DNA of 64,000 bases from Linanthus parryae. Taxonomy: Eukaryota > Streptophyta > Magnoliopsida > Ericales > Polemoniaceae. The notes beneath the pieces were generated by a model, which searched no databases, was not told the DNA's origin, and was given only the letters and a program-made list of their open reading frames with translations. The first letter of the stretch is position 1. Every line of letters starts with the position of its first letter. Location of the stretch: the NCBI GenBank assembly GCA_023055425.1, contig JALGPY010000010.1:50962165-51026164 (forward strand). The letters are read 5' to 3'. Shown piece after piece: positions 34,024 through 44,559 of this stretch. A program made the translations under genes and the position numbers.

Positions 34024-35798
34024 GTCTGATGATGATGCTGTGAAAGAGGACAAAGGCAAAACTAAAGTGCAGAATCAATCAGTAGAATCTCAAGGCATTG
34101 AACTCAAAGCCTTGAAGGAACATAATCCTGGGTACTAAGGAAGAAGTTTAAGTATCTTGCAGATCATCCAGCTGACAATATCATATCTGATCCATCAACT
34201 GGAACTCAGACAAGAGGACAGTTGAAGAACTTGTGTGCTTTTAGTGCATTTGTATCATTGATTGAGCCTAAAAATACCAAGGAAGCACTAGAAGATGCAG
34301 AATGGATCATTGATATGCAGACTGAGCTGAATGAATTTGAAAGAAACAAGGTATGGAATCTGGTTCCCATACAAAGAGAGAAATCAGTTATAGGAACCAG
34401 ATGGGTGTTCAGAAATAAGCTTGATGAGAATGGAAAAGTGGTAAGGAACCAAGCCAGACTTGTTGCACAGGGATATAATTAGGAATAAGGTATAGACTAT
34501 GAGGAGACTTTTGCTCCTGTTGCCCGGTTAAAATCTATTAGAATACTTCTTGCATTTGCATCTCACAATCACATAAAGATTTATCAAATGGATGTCAAAT
34601 ATGCATTTCTGAATGGTTATTTACAAGAAGATGTTTTTGTAGCACAGCTTCCTGGTTTTGAAGATGAAAACTTTCATGATCAGGTTTACAAACTAGACAA
34701 AGCACTTTATGGGTTAAAACAAGCTCCAAGGACTTGGTATGATAGAATTTCAAAAATTTTACTTGACAACAATATCAAGAGAGGTCTAGTTGATAAAACT
34801 CTTTTTATTAAACATCATGAAAGTGATTTGTTAGTGGTTAAGATCTATGTGGATGATATTTTGTTTGGTGGTACCAATGATGCTCTTTCAAAAGAGTTCT
34901 CTAGTCTGATGTGCAGGGAGTTTGAGATGAGCTTAATGGGAGAGCTGAATTACTTTCTTGGACTTCATATTTTACAAATGAAGAAAGAAATATTTGTACA
35001 TCAAGGAAAGTATACTAATGACTTATTGAACAAGTACAATATGTCACAGTCCAAGGTGCTTAAAACCTCTATGAGTTCATCACTCTCATTAGACAAGGAT
35101 TCAAATGGTAAGAGTGTGAATCAAAAGGAATGCAGAGGTATGATTGGATCTCTTTTGTATTTAACTTCTAGTAGACAAGATATTATGTTCAGTGTTTGTA
35201 TGTGTGTTAGATTTCTAGAAGATCCTAAGGAAAGTCATTGAACTGCTGTAAAAAGAATTTTTAGATATTTAAATGGAACCAGAGACTTGGGGCTTTGGTA
35301 TCCAAAGAGATCTAATTTTATGTTGAGTGGCTATTCAGGTGCAGATTTTGCAGGATATAAAGTAGATAGGAAGAGTACTTCTGGATGTTGCCAGTTTCTT
35401 GGATCTTCACTGATCAGTTGGCATTCTAAGAAGAAAATTATGTAGCATTATCAACAGCAGATGTTGAATACATTGCATCTGGAGCTTGCTGTTCACAAGT
35501 GTTAGGGATTGCTCAGCAACTTAGAGATCTTGGCTATAATTTCAGAAATATGCCTATTCATTGTGACAACAAAATTGCTATTTAAATCTCTAAGAATTCA
35601 ATCCAGCACTCAAGAACCAAACACATAGATGTGAGACATCACTTCCTTAGAGATCATGCAGAATAAAATGATTTTGTTCTATCTTTTGTTTCTACCTCAA
35701 TGCAGATTGCTGATATTTTCACTAAGCCTTTGGCAGATGATAGATTTTCATCCCTAAGGCTTGAATTGGGTATGTTAAAAAAGGATGCATTGGTTTAG
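34024..35798 (+). pseudogene. pol: Copia reverse transcriptase and RNase H, element C
   Basis: After an acidic linker holding a translated palindrome (ELKALKE), RT starts near 34222: NKVWNLVPIQREKSVIGTRW, FRNKLDENGKVVRNQARL, two stops after QGYN, then YEETFAPVARLKSIRILLAF, MDVKYAFLNGYLQEDVF, LDKALYGLKQAPRTWYD and the catalytic KIYVDDILFGGTND (34588-35241), with both Asp intact. GSLLYLTSSRQDIMFSVCM ends RT. RNase H (about 35300-35798) shows SGADFAGYKVDRKSTSGCC and [15 protein letters not shown], with a frameshift near 35440 and several stops. The frame ends LKKDALV with the stop at 35798, just before a GGGGGAG tract. Confidence 0.9.
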
Positions 35799-36247
35799 GG
35801 GGAGTATTCGTACTTACTTGTGTTTATGTGTTAAAATCCCAAAGCCTTGAGATTATACTTTCGAAAGCCTTGAAAGTATAGCTCAAAGCTTTGAAGTTTT
35901 ATAAAAGCTACAGAAAATCTTAAGGCCTTGAGATTGTTCTCCCGGTCTTGAAACATCTGTATTTTTTTTAAAAAAAAAAATAGATCATCAAATATTATAT
36001 CTTATCTCTTTAGATAACTGTATAATAATTTAATTACTTAGAGAATTTTCTAAAATATCCAAAAATATTTTCAAAGATTCTTTTTGCATGTTGATTTCAG
36101 TAGGGTCCTTTTATGACTCATCTTTTCAACCTACTTAATCTGAAAGTCAGGGCTTATTCTTCTTCATTCTCTCTCAATTCTCTACGTCTCTCTACTCTCT
36201 CTCTATTTATCTCAATCTCATTCTCCTCTCAAAACACTAAACCCACA
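35799..36247 (+). other. Spacer after pol with purine tract and palindromes, element C
   Basis: GGGGGAG at 35798-35804 directly follows the pol stop. At least five CAAGGCCTTG variants lie in 35836-35950, including TTTCGAAAGCCTTGAAAG. A CT-rich stretch precedes the accessory ORF. The open frame starting at 36113 begins in this spacer, but homology with A and B starts only after 36248. Confidence 0.6.
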
Positions 36248-38025
36248 ATGGAGCACAAATCAGCCAAGATTCAACAACAGGGAAAGCCTTCTGGCAGATC
36301 CAATAAGAGGGCAACAAGAAGGAGAAAATTGTTATATCTGATTCGGATTCAGAGAATACTTAGATTTTGCATGAGGACACTCCTCCTACAAAGAAGATCA
36401 GAAAAGAAAAGGGAGATGAAGGTTCAAGTATTGATCCACAGAAGGAGACAGAGACTCAGGGTGGTGATCAACCTAGGTCAGACAAAGAAGAGAGGGGGTG
36501 AGAAGAAAAAGGTTGGTGAAGAAGAAAAGGGGAAATCTGCTCAAGAAAGAAAGAAGAAGTCAATTGAAGGAGAACAAGAGAAGAGCAATCCCAGTGAGAA
36601 GAAAAAAAGGGTTAAGCAAGTTGGTGCTGCAACCAAAAAGGATTATCAAGGTAAAAATGCACTTCCTTCAGATTGGTTTGTTAGTTCTGAATTTAGGACT
36701 GTGTGGATGCAAGGTTATGCTTCTTCTAAGGTTGCTTTTTGTAGTATGGTTTCTGAAGAGTTATTGGATAAACTGGATATTGACTGTATGAGGAAGTTAA
36801 GGGACACTGCAGTTTGGAAGGTGTAAAATCCTAGTTCAAAAGCTTATCCTAGGTTAACTAGATTATTTTATCTGATTCTGGTTCAAGAAGGAGATGATAA
36901 GTTGGTGTTAACTTCTAAGGTGGCCGGGATAAACTTGAGGCTAGATCATATGAATTTTGCCAAAGTCTTGGGCATTCCTAGAAAGTATAATTTTGGAGAT
37001 TATCCTGATAGGAAGGAGTGTCTAGAAAAGGCAAAATAAATGTTTTTCATTGATGGCGTACCCTCTGGTCCAAAACAGTTGACACACTCTGTGCTCAACT
37101 GCGAAGCTAAGATTTTGTTTACAATTCTGATGAAGAGTGTTGTTCCTAGGGAAAACTCAAGGGATTTGGTTACTGATAAGTTATCATTCTGATGTATCTG
37201 ATATGTCAAGGGTTTGAGAAAGACTTGCCAACAGTGGTTATGGAGCATATGATCTACTGTGCTACTAGAACTAGAAACAATCCTCTTCCCTATGCCAACC
37301 TATTACCTCTTTTCTTTGAGCATTTTGATGTACCTGTGAATGGGGAGGAAAATATTACTGGAGGTTTTGGGTTAGTTGATTAAACTGCCTTACGGAGGAT
37401 TGGACTAGTTCAGACTGGGAAAGGTCATTGGAAGTTCTATTCAGAGTTGTCAAAAGCTGAGCTTGAGGAAAAGGAGTTTGTTTAACCAAAGGGGGCTACA
37501 CCAGTAAAAGGACATGCAAATGAGGATTACTCTTTGTTGGTTGAAAAATTTGAAGATCTGCAGGTTGAGATTGAAGATCTCAGACAAAGGTTATTTGATC
37601 TATCTTCTGAATTTAACCAGTTCAAGGTTTTGATGAATGTGATCAATAGAAAACTGGATATTGTCATCAAAGGTTCGAACTTGGAGAAGATTCCTTCTTC
37701 TACTAGTCATGACACCAGTGTTGACTCAGATGAAAGGCTAGGTGATTTCTTGAAGAAGAAAAAGAAGCCAATTCCAGTGGTGCTCACTTCAAAAGATCTA
37801 TATGAGCAGACTGATGAAGAAGAAGTTGGTGAAGACACAGGAGTTGATGCAGCTACAAAGGGTGATTCATAGCAGGTTAAGAATAAAAAGGTGGATGAGA
37901 TCATTAAAGGAGTTGTTGCAGAGGTTGAAGCTGAATAACATGAAGATCAGTCTGCTGATGATGCTGAAAGTGATGAAGAAGTTGGAGAAGGCTCAGAGAA
38001 AGGCCAAACATCAAAGAAGAAATGA
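36248..38025 (+). pseudogene. Accessory ORF between pol and 3' LTR, element C
   Basis: The best-kept copy of the post-pol ORF. MEHKSAKIQQQGKPSG starts it; a highly basic region with KKK and EKKK runs follows; then SDWFVSSEFRTVWMQG, AYPRLTRLFYLILVQEGDD, SKVAGINLRLDHMNFAKVLG, LTHSVLNCEAKILFTILMKS, VVPRENSRDLVTD, DLPTVVMEHMIYC, PYANLLPLFFEHFDVPV, then a predicted coiled coil (37534-37640, EKFEDLQVEIEDLRQRL) and an acidic, Lys-tailed end with the stop at about 38025. There are five or more stops or frameshifts. No signal peptide or membrane span supports an envelope role. The order basic head, globular centre, coiled coil, acidic tail is the same in A and B. Confidence 0.65.
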
Positions 38026-38436
38026 AGATCTGAGAAGACCAAAGCCTCGAACCTTTCCTTCTATCTCTTTCTTTTCTTCTATTCTGTTCTCAAGGCCTTG
38101 ACTTTCTAGGAATAAATTTTTTTCTTTTTTTTTAGACTCTGAGTAATGATCCAACATTTCTTCACCTTTATTTGAGTAATTCAAAAAGGGGGAGAAATTA
38201 TGTGGGTTTTGTATTTACTTTCAGTACTTGAATACTAACATTTATATGTTTTTTGTTAATCATTTCAGCTCTGGTATTATCTGTGTTATCTGAGAATTAC
38301 TGATTATTTGTGTTAAGATGGTTTGACTTGTATTATTTTCTATTGTATATGCAATATGTTGATATCTAATTCTTATAAGGAGTTGCAGGAATATTTACAC
38401 AAGATTATGGGTTTTGTCATTCATCAAGGGGGAGAT
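38026..38436 (+). other. 3' UTR and polypurine tracts of copia C
   Basis: AAAAAGGGGGAGAAATT at about 38184-38199 and TCATCAAGGGGGAGAT at 38421-38436, the latter touching the 3' LTR. Both match A and B. A palindrome copy is at 38091-38101. Confidence 0.75.
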
Positions 38437-39905
38437 TGTTGACTCAAAGACCCTTAAGTGTGTTTTGAGAAGTAACTGGTTTGAGTGCTGAAAAACAAAG
38501 GCAAAGCATTTCTGATGCTCCAAGGCCTTAAGATATTGATAGAGCTTCAAAGCCTTGAGAGTAGCTTTATTGTGCTGAATGTTCTAACAATCTTGTGTTG
38601 CAGATTGGCTATCTGATTATATAGATCAGAGATTTGCTGCAAATACTTATGTTCTATATTCCCTATATATCTAACACAATTGCAGATATCCTGATCAGGG
38701 AGAATCAAAGATTTCTGGTTTGAACTTTGAAAGACTGTGAAGCATGTTCATTGCTTCAAATCCTTGAGATATGCCTTGAGCTGCTGAAAGCTTTACATAA
38801 TTAATTTGATTCTTTCTTGCAGGGTTTGATCTTTATTATTGTGATTTTTTAATGACTTCTAAGAGTCTTAAACTAGTTTATCATGAGTTAAATGTTTCAG
38901 AAGTTAATCAGCTTATCGTTTTATTCATTTATCCAATTTTTATTCAGAAACTGGAGATCCAAATAGACTTAATGCTGTTATATTTCTGGATTTTGTTGTT
39001 TCTATGTTTTAATGTTGTTGCAGGTTTGTTAAACGTTCCAATGCAATCTCAACAAACTCCAACGGATATCTACTCAGAGCTGTTTGAATTGCAGTTGAAA
39101 AAGGAAGATGATTTGTAGGAACTGAGATAAAAGACTGGTTTGAATTTTAAAGGAAAAGGAAGATTGCAAAAAAACTGAGAGAGGTGTGGAATATTCGTGG
39201 TAGATCAAACATTCAAACACACAGTCATTCAAGCTTCACTTCCTGATTTTAGAAGATCAATCATTCCAGTTTCGTGAAGAACACATCCATGCCTTCACAA
39301 GCTTTTTCTTCTACTGTGTTCTTCTTCTGTTTTGTAATCTGCTTATCTTTTGTGTATCTAAAACCTCACTAAACCTAGTGGTTGGTTGTTCAAGTGAACA
39401 ACAAGAGGTTCTTGTTAGCTCAACAATTAGTAGCTGATACTAGATAGGTTTGGAACCACAAGCTGTATAGGTGTAAGGGAAATCACTTAGGCTTCAAGAT
39501 CTAGGGCTATTTCTGTGTGAGTAATAAGAAGTGTTTGCCAATCCTTGTGGGTTTAGATCCCTCAGGCAGAGATTAAGTCCATTGGGACTGAACTCTGTCA
39601 ATTTCATTATGTTCTTTACTTTACAGTTTTGTTATTTTCTGTTGCACACAACTCAAATCAAACTAGGGTTTATAAGCTGTTCAGAACTGGTTAGAGTTCA
39701 AGACCTTGAAGCTTTCTATTTTTCCTTTGAAAGTTTCTGACTGTTTACAAAAATCTCAAGGCCTTGAGATTTGAGTTTCTCACAAATTTAATTAGTTAAA
39801 ATTTTTGTTTTGCAAAAAATTTCAATACTCTATTCAACCCCCCCACCCCCCCCCCCCCTTCTAGAGTATTTAGGTCCTGTATTTAGTCTACATTACACAC
39901 TTTCA
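38437..39905 (+). repeat. 3' LTR of copia C
   Basis: 1469 bp with the same termini as the 5' LTR (TGTTGACTC ... CACTTTCA). It lacks the approximately 32-bp stretch present in the 5' LTR (junction near 39127) and has a longer C tract (39839-39858). Confidence 0.9.
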
Positions 39906-39910
39906 ATTTC
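39906..39910. repeat. Target-site duplication of copia C, right copy (ATTTC)
   Basis: Identical to 29320-29324. Joining the flanks restores the continuity of gypsy F sequence. Confidence 0.9.
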
Positions 39911-41270
39911 AATGCGCATGTAAAGGCTTTTAATCTAAAACCGGAGCAATATCAAGAGAAGGAGTATGAATTTGCCTGCTTCCCTCATTAAAGAGGGGTA
40001 GGGAATGAATCCATTGAGCCTACAGGGCTTGATCTTTTTCGCTTGAGTCAAGTAGAGAAAGTTTCTCATATAGCCGCTCCAATAAAATGACTTCCTCCTC
40101 ATCTGGTGTGTATGCCTCCACACGAAAACAATGCTCACTCACCGCATAAGCGGGAAACTTCATAGCTTCAAAGAAGTTGAAGGCCACTTTCTCATCATTG
40201 ATCCTCATCGTCAACTCCCCGTTAGCCACATCGATGATGGTCCTCCCTGTGGCCAGGATGGGCGTCCCAGGATAACGGCGACATCTTCATCGGTCTCCAT
40301 GTCTAGGATCACAAAATCAGCTGGGAAGATGAGTCCCTCAACTCTCACTACTACATCTTTTAAAACTCCCCTTGGACGTTTGATGGTACGGTTTTCCATC
40401 TGCAAGCACATCCTAGTTGGTTTTGTTCATCCATACCAAGCTGTTGAAAACAGATGTGGGCATCAAATTAATGCTTGCGCCAAGGTCACATAATGCCCTC
40501 CCATGAAAAGCATCTCCCAATGTCACAGGAATGATGTAACCGCCCGAATATTTCATCTCCTTTGGTAACACATTTTGAACAACGGTGCTAAACTCTTCAT
40601 TCAGAGTCACGGTTTTGATGTCATCGTGCCTCCTATTCGAGAGGTGGTCCTTGAGAAATTTAGCATATTTTGGCATTTTTGAAATAGCCTCCGCGAAAGG
40701 AAAATACTAGTATGTAACTTCTTGAAGATATCCACAAATTTCTTGAAGTTCTTAGCATCTTCTTGGCTCTTCAGCCTCTGCGGGTATGGAACACGCACAC
40801 TATATTCCTCTTTTGGCTTTTGCTTCTCATCCGACTTCCTCACTGTGTCCTTTGTTTGGGGACTCACAGCGGGCACATGAATTTCATCTTTCAAAGCCTT
40901 CTCAGTGGCTTTTGTCACTTCATCTCGCTTGTGGCTAGGATACGGAGGATCCTCAGTAGTAATTCCCCTGCGAGTGATGATTGCCTTCAGCTGTTCTGGC
41001 GGAGTGATATTGTTAGATGGAAGCATGCCTGGTGGAAGCCTAGTATTCTGATTGGCTATTTGCCCAATCTGCGTCTCATGACTCTTCATTGTGGCTTCCA
41101 TGGAGAAAAATTGTATCTCCATTATATCATGATAAGCAAGCAGTTTTCTCAATAAAACGTTTGTCCTGCTGATGTGGAGCCTGTCTTTGCACTTGGTATG
41201 GGAGATTAGGCTTTTGTCTAGGTGCATATAATCCACTGTTTGGATTGGCATAGCTGAAGTTGGGGTGATT
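39911..41270 (-). pseudogene. pol: Gypsy protease region, element F
   Basis: Minus strand. After a spacer with IEDPPYPSHKRD-like TTEDPPYPSHKRDEVTK and RVPYPQRLKSQEDAKNFKKF come KYAKFLKDHLSNRR, VTLNEEFSTVVQNVLP and the aspartic protease core ALCDLGASINLMPTSVF (40413-40676), with D-L-G-A-S in place of the usual D-S/T-G, as is normal in the Athila/Tat lineage. After a frameshift the second half reads LIFPADFVILDMETDEDVAV and ILGRPSW (40211-40411). It ends where copia C is inserted. D and E carry the same protease type. Confidence 0.8.
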
Positions 41271-42576
41271 TCGGTTATTAGGATGGTAAGTGTTAGGCCA
41301 CTGTTGCTGTCATGGTGGACCCATGTAGTTCACATTCAATTGCAGTGTCGTATCCCTGATTCTCATCCGCCATAATCTCTCCCACTAATTTTACCTGTGC
41401 TGATGGATTCATACCACTGAAGGTCGAGGTCATAACTGCCATTTTCTTTTCAAAATTTGGTTCCACCATTGTCTCAATCTTGCTGACTAGTGCCCCATTG
41501 TATTTTGAGTTCCTACCAGTCTCACACCTCGTAGACTCACGCTTTGCAACACTATTACGCAAGTCTTGGCATCTCTGCACTCCCAAGCCCATAAAATTAC
41601 CATGAGCCATCATGTCCAGTTCATTTGCTGTCTCCCTATTTAGGGCATTACAGAAGTAGTGCAGTAGTTTGTACGATGGCTCTCCGTGAGTAGGATATCT
41701 GCGAAGGAGCTAATTGAATTTTCTCCATGTGTCTTCCAAGGAATCATCCTCCTGCTGCGTAAACTTCGTTAGGTCAGCCATTCGCTCCGCAATCTTGGAC
41801 GGTGTAAATATTTCCAGAGAAACTCTTGGCAACACTGCCGATGTAGTAATACAACCCGCTGGAAGCTCCATGAGCCATGTATTAGCTTTCCCCGATAAAG
41901 AAAAGGAAAAGGGCATCAGCTTTAGATATTCATATGGCACCCTCTGATAATGAATTGTGGATGTTGTTTGGTTGAAGTTGAGCAAGTGGGCATTTGGATC
42001 ACCCCCCAGCTCCAGTAAACACACACTCATTCCAAACCATATTGATCATTTGCTGACGCAATTCAAAATAACCTGCATTGATTGGTTGCCATACGATAGT
42101 GGGATTGTATCCATTCCGCGTGGTTCTAAAGTAGTCCACCAAAGGACGATCATCAACTTTAGCATTGTTGACTTGTGCCGCGACATTTTGACCATTGATA
42201 TCCCTATTATTACCACCATTGTTTCCGTTTCCACCATTGTTGTCGCCATTGGCTCCTCCATTGTTTCCCTCTTGTACCCCACACCAGGAAGTGGTTGTGG
42301 ATTTTTGGGGTTCAAGCGAACCATTTCCCCCTGCATCTCAACCATTTGAGCTCTAAGCTGCTCAGTTTATGGTGCTCTAGTGGTTGCCTCTTGCACAACA
42401 GCTATTCTGGCTGCCTCTGAATCTTGCAAAGCCTTACAAATTCTTTCTAACTCAACTCTGGTTTGGTCATGCATCTGAGCTAAGTCTGTCTTCATCGAGT
42501 CTCTACGTTCCTGGCGTAGCAAGGATACCGGGTTTTCAAGTACTCGGTACAAAAGCTCATCTCGAGAATGGGTCAT
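41271..42576 (-). pseudogene. gag: Gypsy gag, element F
   Basis: Minus-strand Gag relic starting near 42576 (MTHSRDELLYRVLENPVSLL), with a Gln/Glu-rich helix and then, in other frames, the retrotransposon-gag domain at 41710-42030: GDPNAHLLNFNQTTSTIHYQ, PFSFSLSGKANTWLMELPAG and DDSLEDTWRKFN, which fit the usual order of this capsid domain. A downstream piece (41293-41613) has SKYNGALVSKIETMVEPNFE. At least three frameshifts. It forms the particle core in live relatives. Confidence 0.75.
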
Positions 42577-42690
42577 GCACCTTGATATTCAACCTGAAAA
42601 CACATATCACACAAAGAAAGTAGGTGAGTAAAAAATATAAAAAAAATTTAAAATCCCTAAGGCTAGGAATTATAACTAGATTTGCCGAAG

Positions 42691-42708
42691 TCCCCGGGAA
42701 TGACGCCA
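42691..42708 (-). other. Primer-binding site of gypsy F, Asp-tRNA type
   Basis: The minus strand reads TGGCGTCATTCCCGGGGA, three changes from TGGCGCCGTTGCCGGGGA, which is complementary to the 3' end of plant aspartate tRNA. It lies a few bases inside the LTR edge at 42715. Confidence 0.75.
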
Positions 42709-43686
42709 AAAACTTGGCACGCTCCAACTGCAATTTTACTATTGTCGATGCAGTAATAATTCCGGAAATCCGGGTTGTCGAACCCATGGGACTCGTATGT
42801 AAACTAGCTATTGATTATTAACCTTGTGTGGGCTAGCAATTGGAGTATGTTTACTAATTCTAATTAAATTAAACAACTTATAAATAATTATCCGATTTTA
42901 GGTTCGCACGATTAACAAGAATGATTTAAAAGTTACTGATTGAAGACAAGTATTGGGAATTCTCTCGTGGACCACTAGGAATGATATGAACGACGCTTTC
43001 ACTTATGACACACTAAGGCATCTTCTATTATTAATCAAGCAACGCATAACTTTCAAATTACCAAACAAGCTATCTATACTTATAATAAATACAAACCGAG
43101 TTACCAAGCTTGATTTAACCCTTAGCATGAATCAAGATTAGTTATTCTACTTTGATGACCCTAGTTAACACTACCGAGTTACCAAATAATGATACGACTA
43201 AGTGAAACGTTCAATTTACCAACAAATTCTCACGAAGTTACCACGTGAGTACTAATTAAGTTCTATCCTACGCGAGCTCAAACACAAGAAAGCCTAAAAT
43301 CACCACATAAATGTTTCGGAACAATAGAATAGTGCATTAATTTAAGCAAAGCATGAATCACAAACTCAAACCGAGTTGTTCATCTCAAACCCTAGCTACC
43401 AAGCGAGAATCCCCAGCAATAACGAGTTTAGATACTAGTTGACATGATCAAAATACAATGTTTAATGATCATGAACCAAAAACTAAACAAAAAAGAAGTT
43501 TAGAAATCAAACGAAGAATCACCAAGCTCCAAGCACAATCCTCAACTCCCAGAACACCATAGGTAATGTCTAACTGGACAAAATAAGCCTTAAAAAGGTC
43601 TAAGTATGTTCCCCAAGTGTTTGGGATTAATTAAACGTAATTACACAAAGTTCCTAAAAGTTTCCATAAAAATTCTGCAACGCACT

Positions 43687-43888
43687 AGGTCGTGTGACCT
43701 ATTTCTCTAGGTCGTGCGAACTAGTCTTCAAAAATCTGAATTTTGCTTGATCACAACTAGGTCGTACGAACTCAGAGAACAGGTCGTGTGACCTATGAGA
43801 ACAGGTCGTGCGACCTAGTGCTCAAACTTCTGCTCACTTTCTTCTGGCCAGTAGGTCGTGCAACCTCTGAGAACAGGTCATGCGACCT
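43687..43888. repeat. Palindrome cluster AGGTCGTGCGACCT (7 copies) in LTR of F
   Basis: Copies start near 43687, 43709, 43761, 43782, 43805, 43852 and 43875. The copy at 43805 is exact; the others differ by one or two bases, sometimes breaking the symmetry. The spacers between them are unlike one another. Confidence 0.85.
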
Positions 43889-44338
43889 AGTCTACACTTG
43901 GCATTTTTATGACTTTATCCCACTTGCAGCTCATGCCTTCGAATCACCTCCTGAGGATCGATTCATCACTTGATCCTCCATTTTTAGCTCTCCACATACT
44001 TGAATGCTCGTAAATTCTTCTCGCGTGCCTCTCTAGCGCTCAAATCGTCATCTCTTACTTTCCTTCTCCAGCCTCGAGCCCGCCTTATTTTCGGAAGTTT
44101 GTTTTCTCTATCAACTTTCTCCTCGCCTGCTCTGTTCCTGAAAAACAAAACACGAACACCCCGTGAAGATTAAATGTGACAAAATATGATAAAAAGCGCA
44201 TGAAATTATGTAGCAAACGCCTAGACATCACATTGAACGCATGCAACACTCACACTCTCAACTTACAACAAAAACGAATCTGAATGATGTCAGATTCTTC
44301 ATTATGAGCATAAAAGATGTAGAAAAATAAGCAATAAA

Positions 44339-44360
44339 ATAACTCCGAAAACGGAGTTAT
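44339..44360. repeat. Perfect 9-bp stem hairpin at the LTR edge of F
   Basis: ATAACTCCG, loop AAAA, CGGAGTTAT. It lies at the very start of F's LTR (minus strand), where terminal inverted sequence may matter for integrase recognition or RNA folding. Confidence 0.9.
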
Positions 44361-44362
44361 CG

Positions 44363-44421
44363 CTACTCTATATTACTTGATAGTATACTTGCGAAAAGAG
44401 CACGCTTAGATTTAAGTGTCA
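44363..44421 (+). repeat. Remaining U5 tail of the 5' LTR of gypsy E
   Basis: CTACTCTATATTACTTGAT through AAGTGTCA, followed by the primer site of E at 44428. Only these 59 bases of the LTR lie right of element F. The fragment at 925-1000 is a related copy. Confidence 0.65.
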
Positions 44422-44427
44422 AGTTTT

Positions 44428-44445
44428 TGGCGCCGTTGGCGGGGA
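44428..44445 (+). other. Primer-binding site of gypsy E, Asp-tRNA type
   Basis: TGGCGCCGTTGGCGGGGA, one base different from the Asp-tRNA complement. Together with the F site at 42691-42708 it forms a head-to-head pair of primer sites about 1.7 kb apart. Confidence 0.85.
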
Positions 44446-44559
44446 ACGTAATAGTTTTTCGTAGTAGTCAGAATTAGTTTCGAAGTATTTATATCTTATT
44501 TTTTCCTTTTCTTTTTATCTCACTATTATTAGATTCTTTTTGTCAAGAACCTCTAGTGT

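Larger units (their letters stand above)
29325..39905 (+). mobile_element. Complete copia (sirevirus-like) element C
   Basis: A structurally complete 10.6-kb Ty1/copia element: 5' LTR, Met-type primer site, gag, protease, integrase, RT, RNase H, accessory ORF, three purine tracts, 3' LTR, flanked by the 5-bp duplication ATTTC. It sits in the protease-RT interval of gypsy F. The extra ORF, long gag with coiled coil, 1.5-kb LTRs and repeated purine tracts fit the sirevirus group. Many stops and frameshifts make it non-autonomous. LTRs differ at about 14 of the first 330 bases by eye, so insertion is not recent. Confidence 0.9.
18003..43900 (-). mobile_element. Gypsy element F (Athila/Tat-like), internal region, twice interrupted
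   Basis: The pieces read on the minus strand in the order LTR (42715-44362), Asp-tRNA primer site, gag, protease, RT, RNase H, integrase, long 3' region and a post-pol ORF. Without its two guests (copia C, about 10.6 kb, and the CACTA element, about 4.6 kb) the visible element is roughly 11 kb. Its 3' LTR was not found: sequence matching its far 3' UTR stops at about 18003, against copia B. No chromodomain follows the integrase, which fits the Athila/Tat side of the family. Confidence 0.7.
42715..44362 (-). repeat. 5' LTR of gypsy F
   Basis: About 1.65 kb. The minus-strand start is at the hairpin ATAACTCCG/CGGAGTTAT and the end is GAGCGTGCCA before the primer site. It holds seven palindrome copies (43687-43888). 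It separates E's U5 tail (44363-44421) from the rest of E's LTR, so F appears to have inserted into that LTR. Confidence 0.7.

Noticed and set aside
36113..36247. Upstream extension of the accessory ORF of copia C
   Set aside because: The open frame extends left of the ATG at 36248, but the homologous starts in A and B do not, and the extension covers a CT-rich leader.
39935..41155. Several plus-strand frames opposite the gypsy gag and protease
   Set aside because: Antisense shadows of the minus-strand coding sequence of element F.
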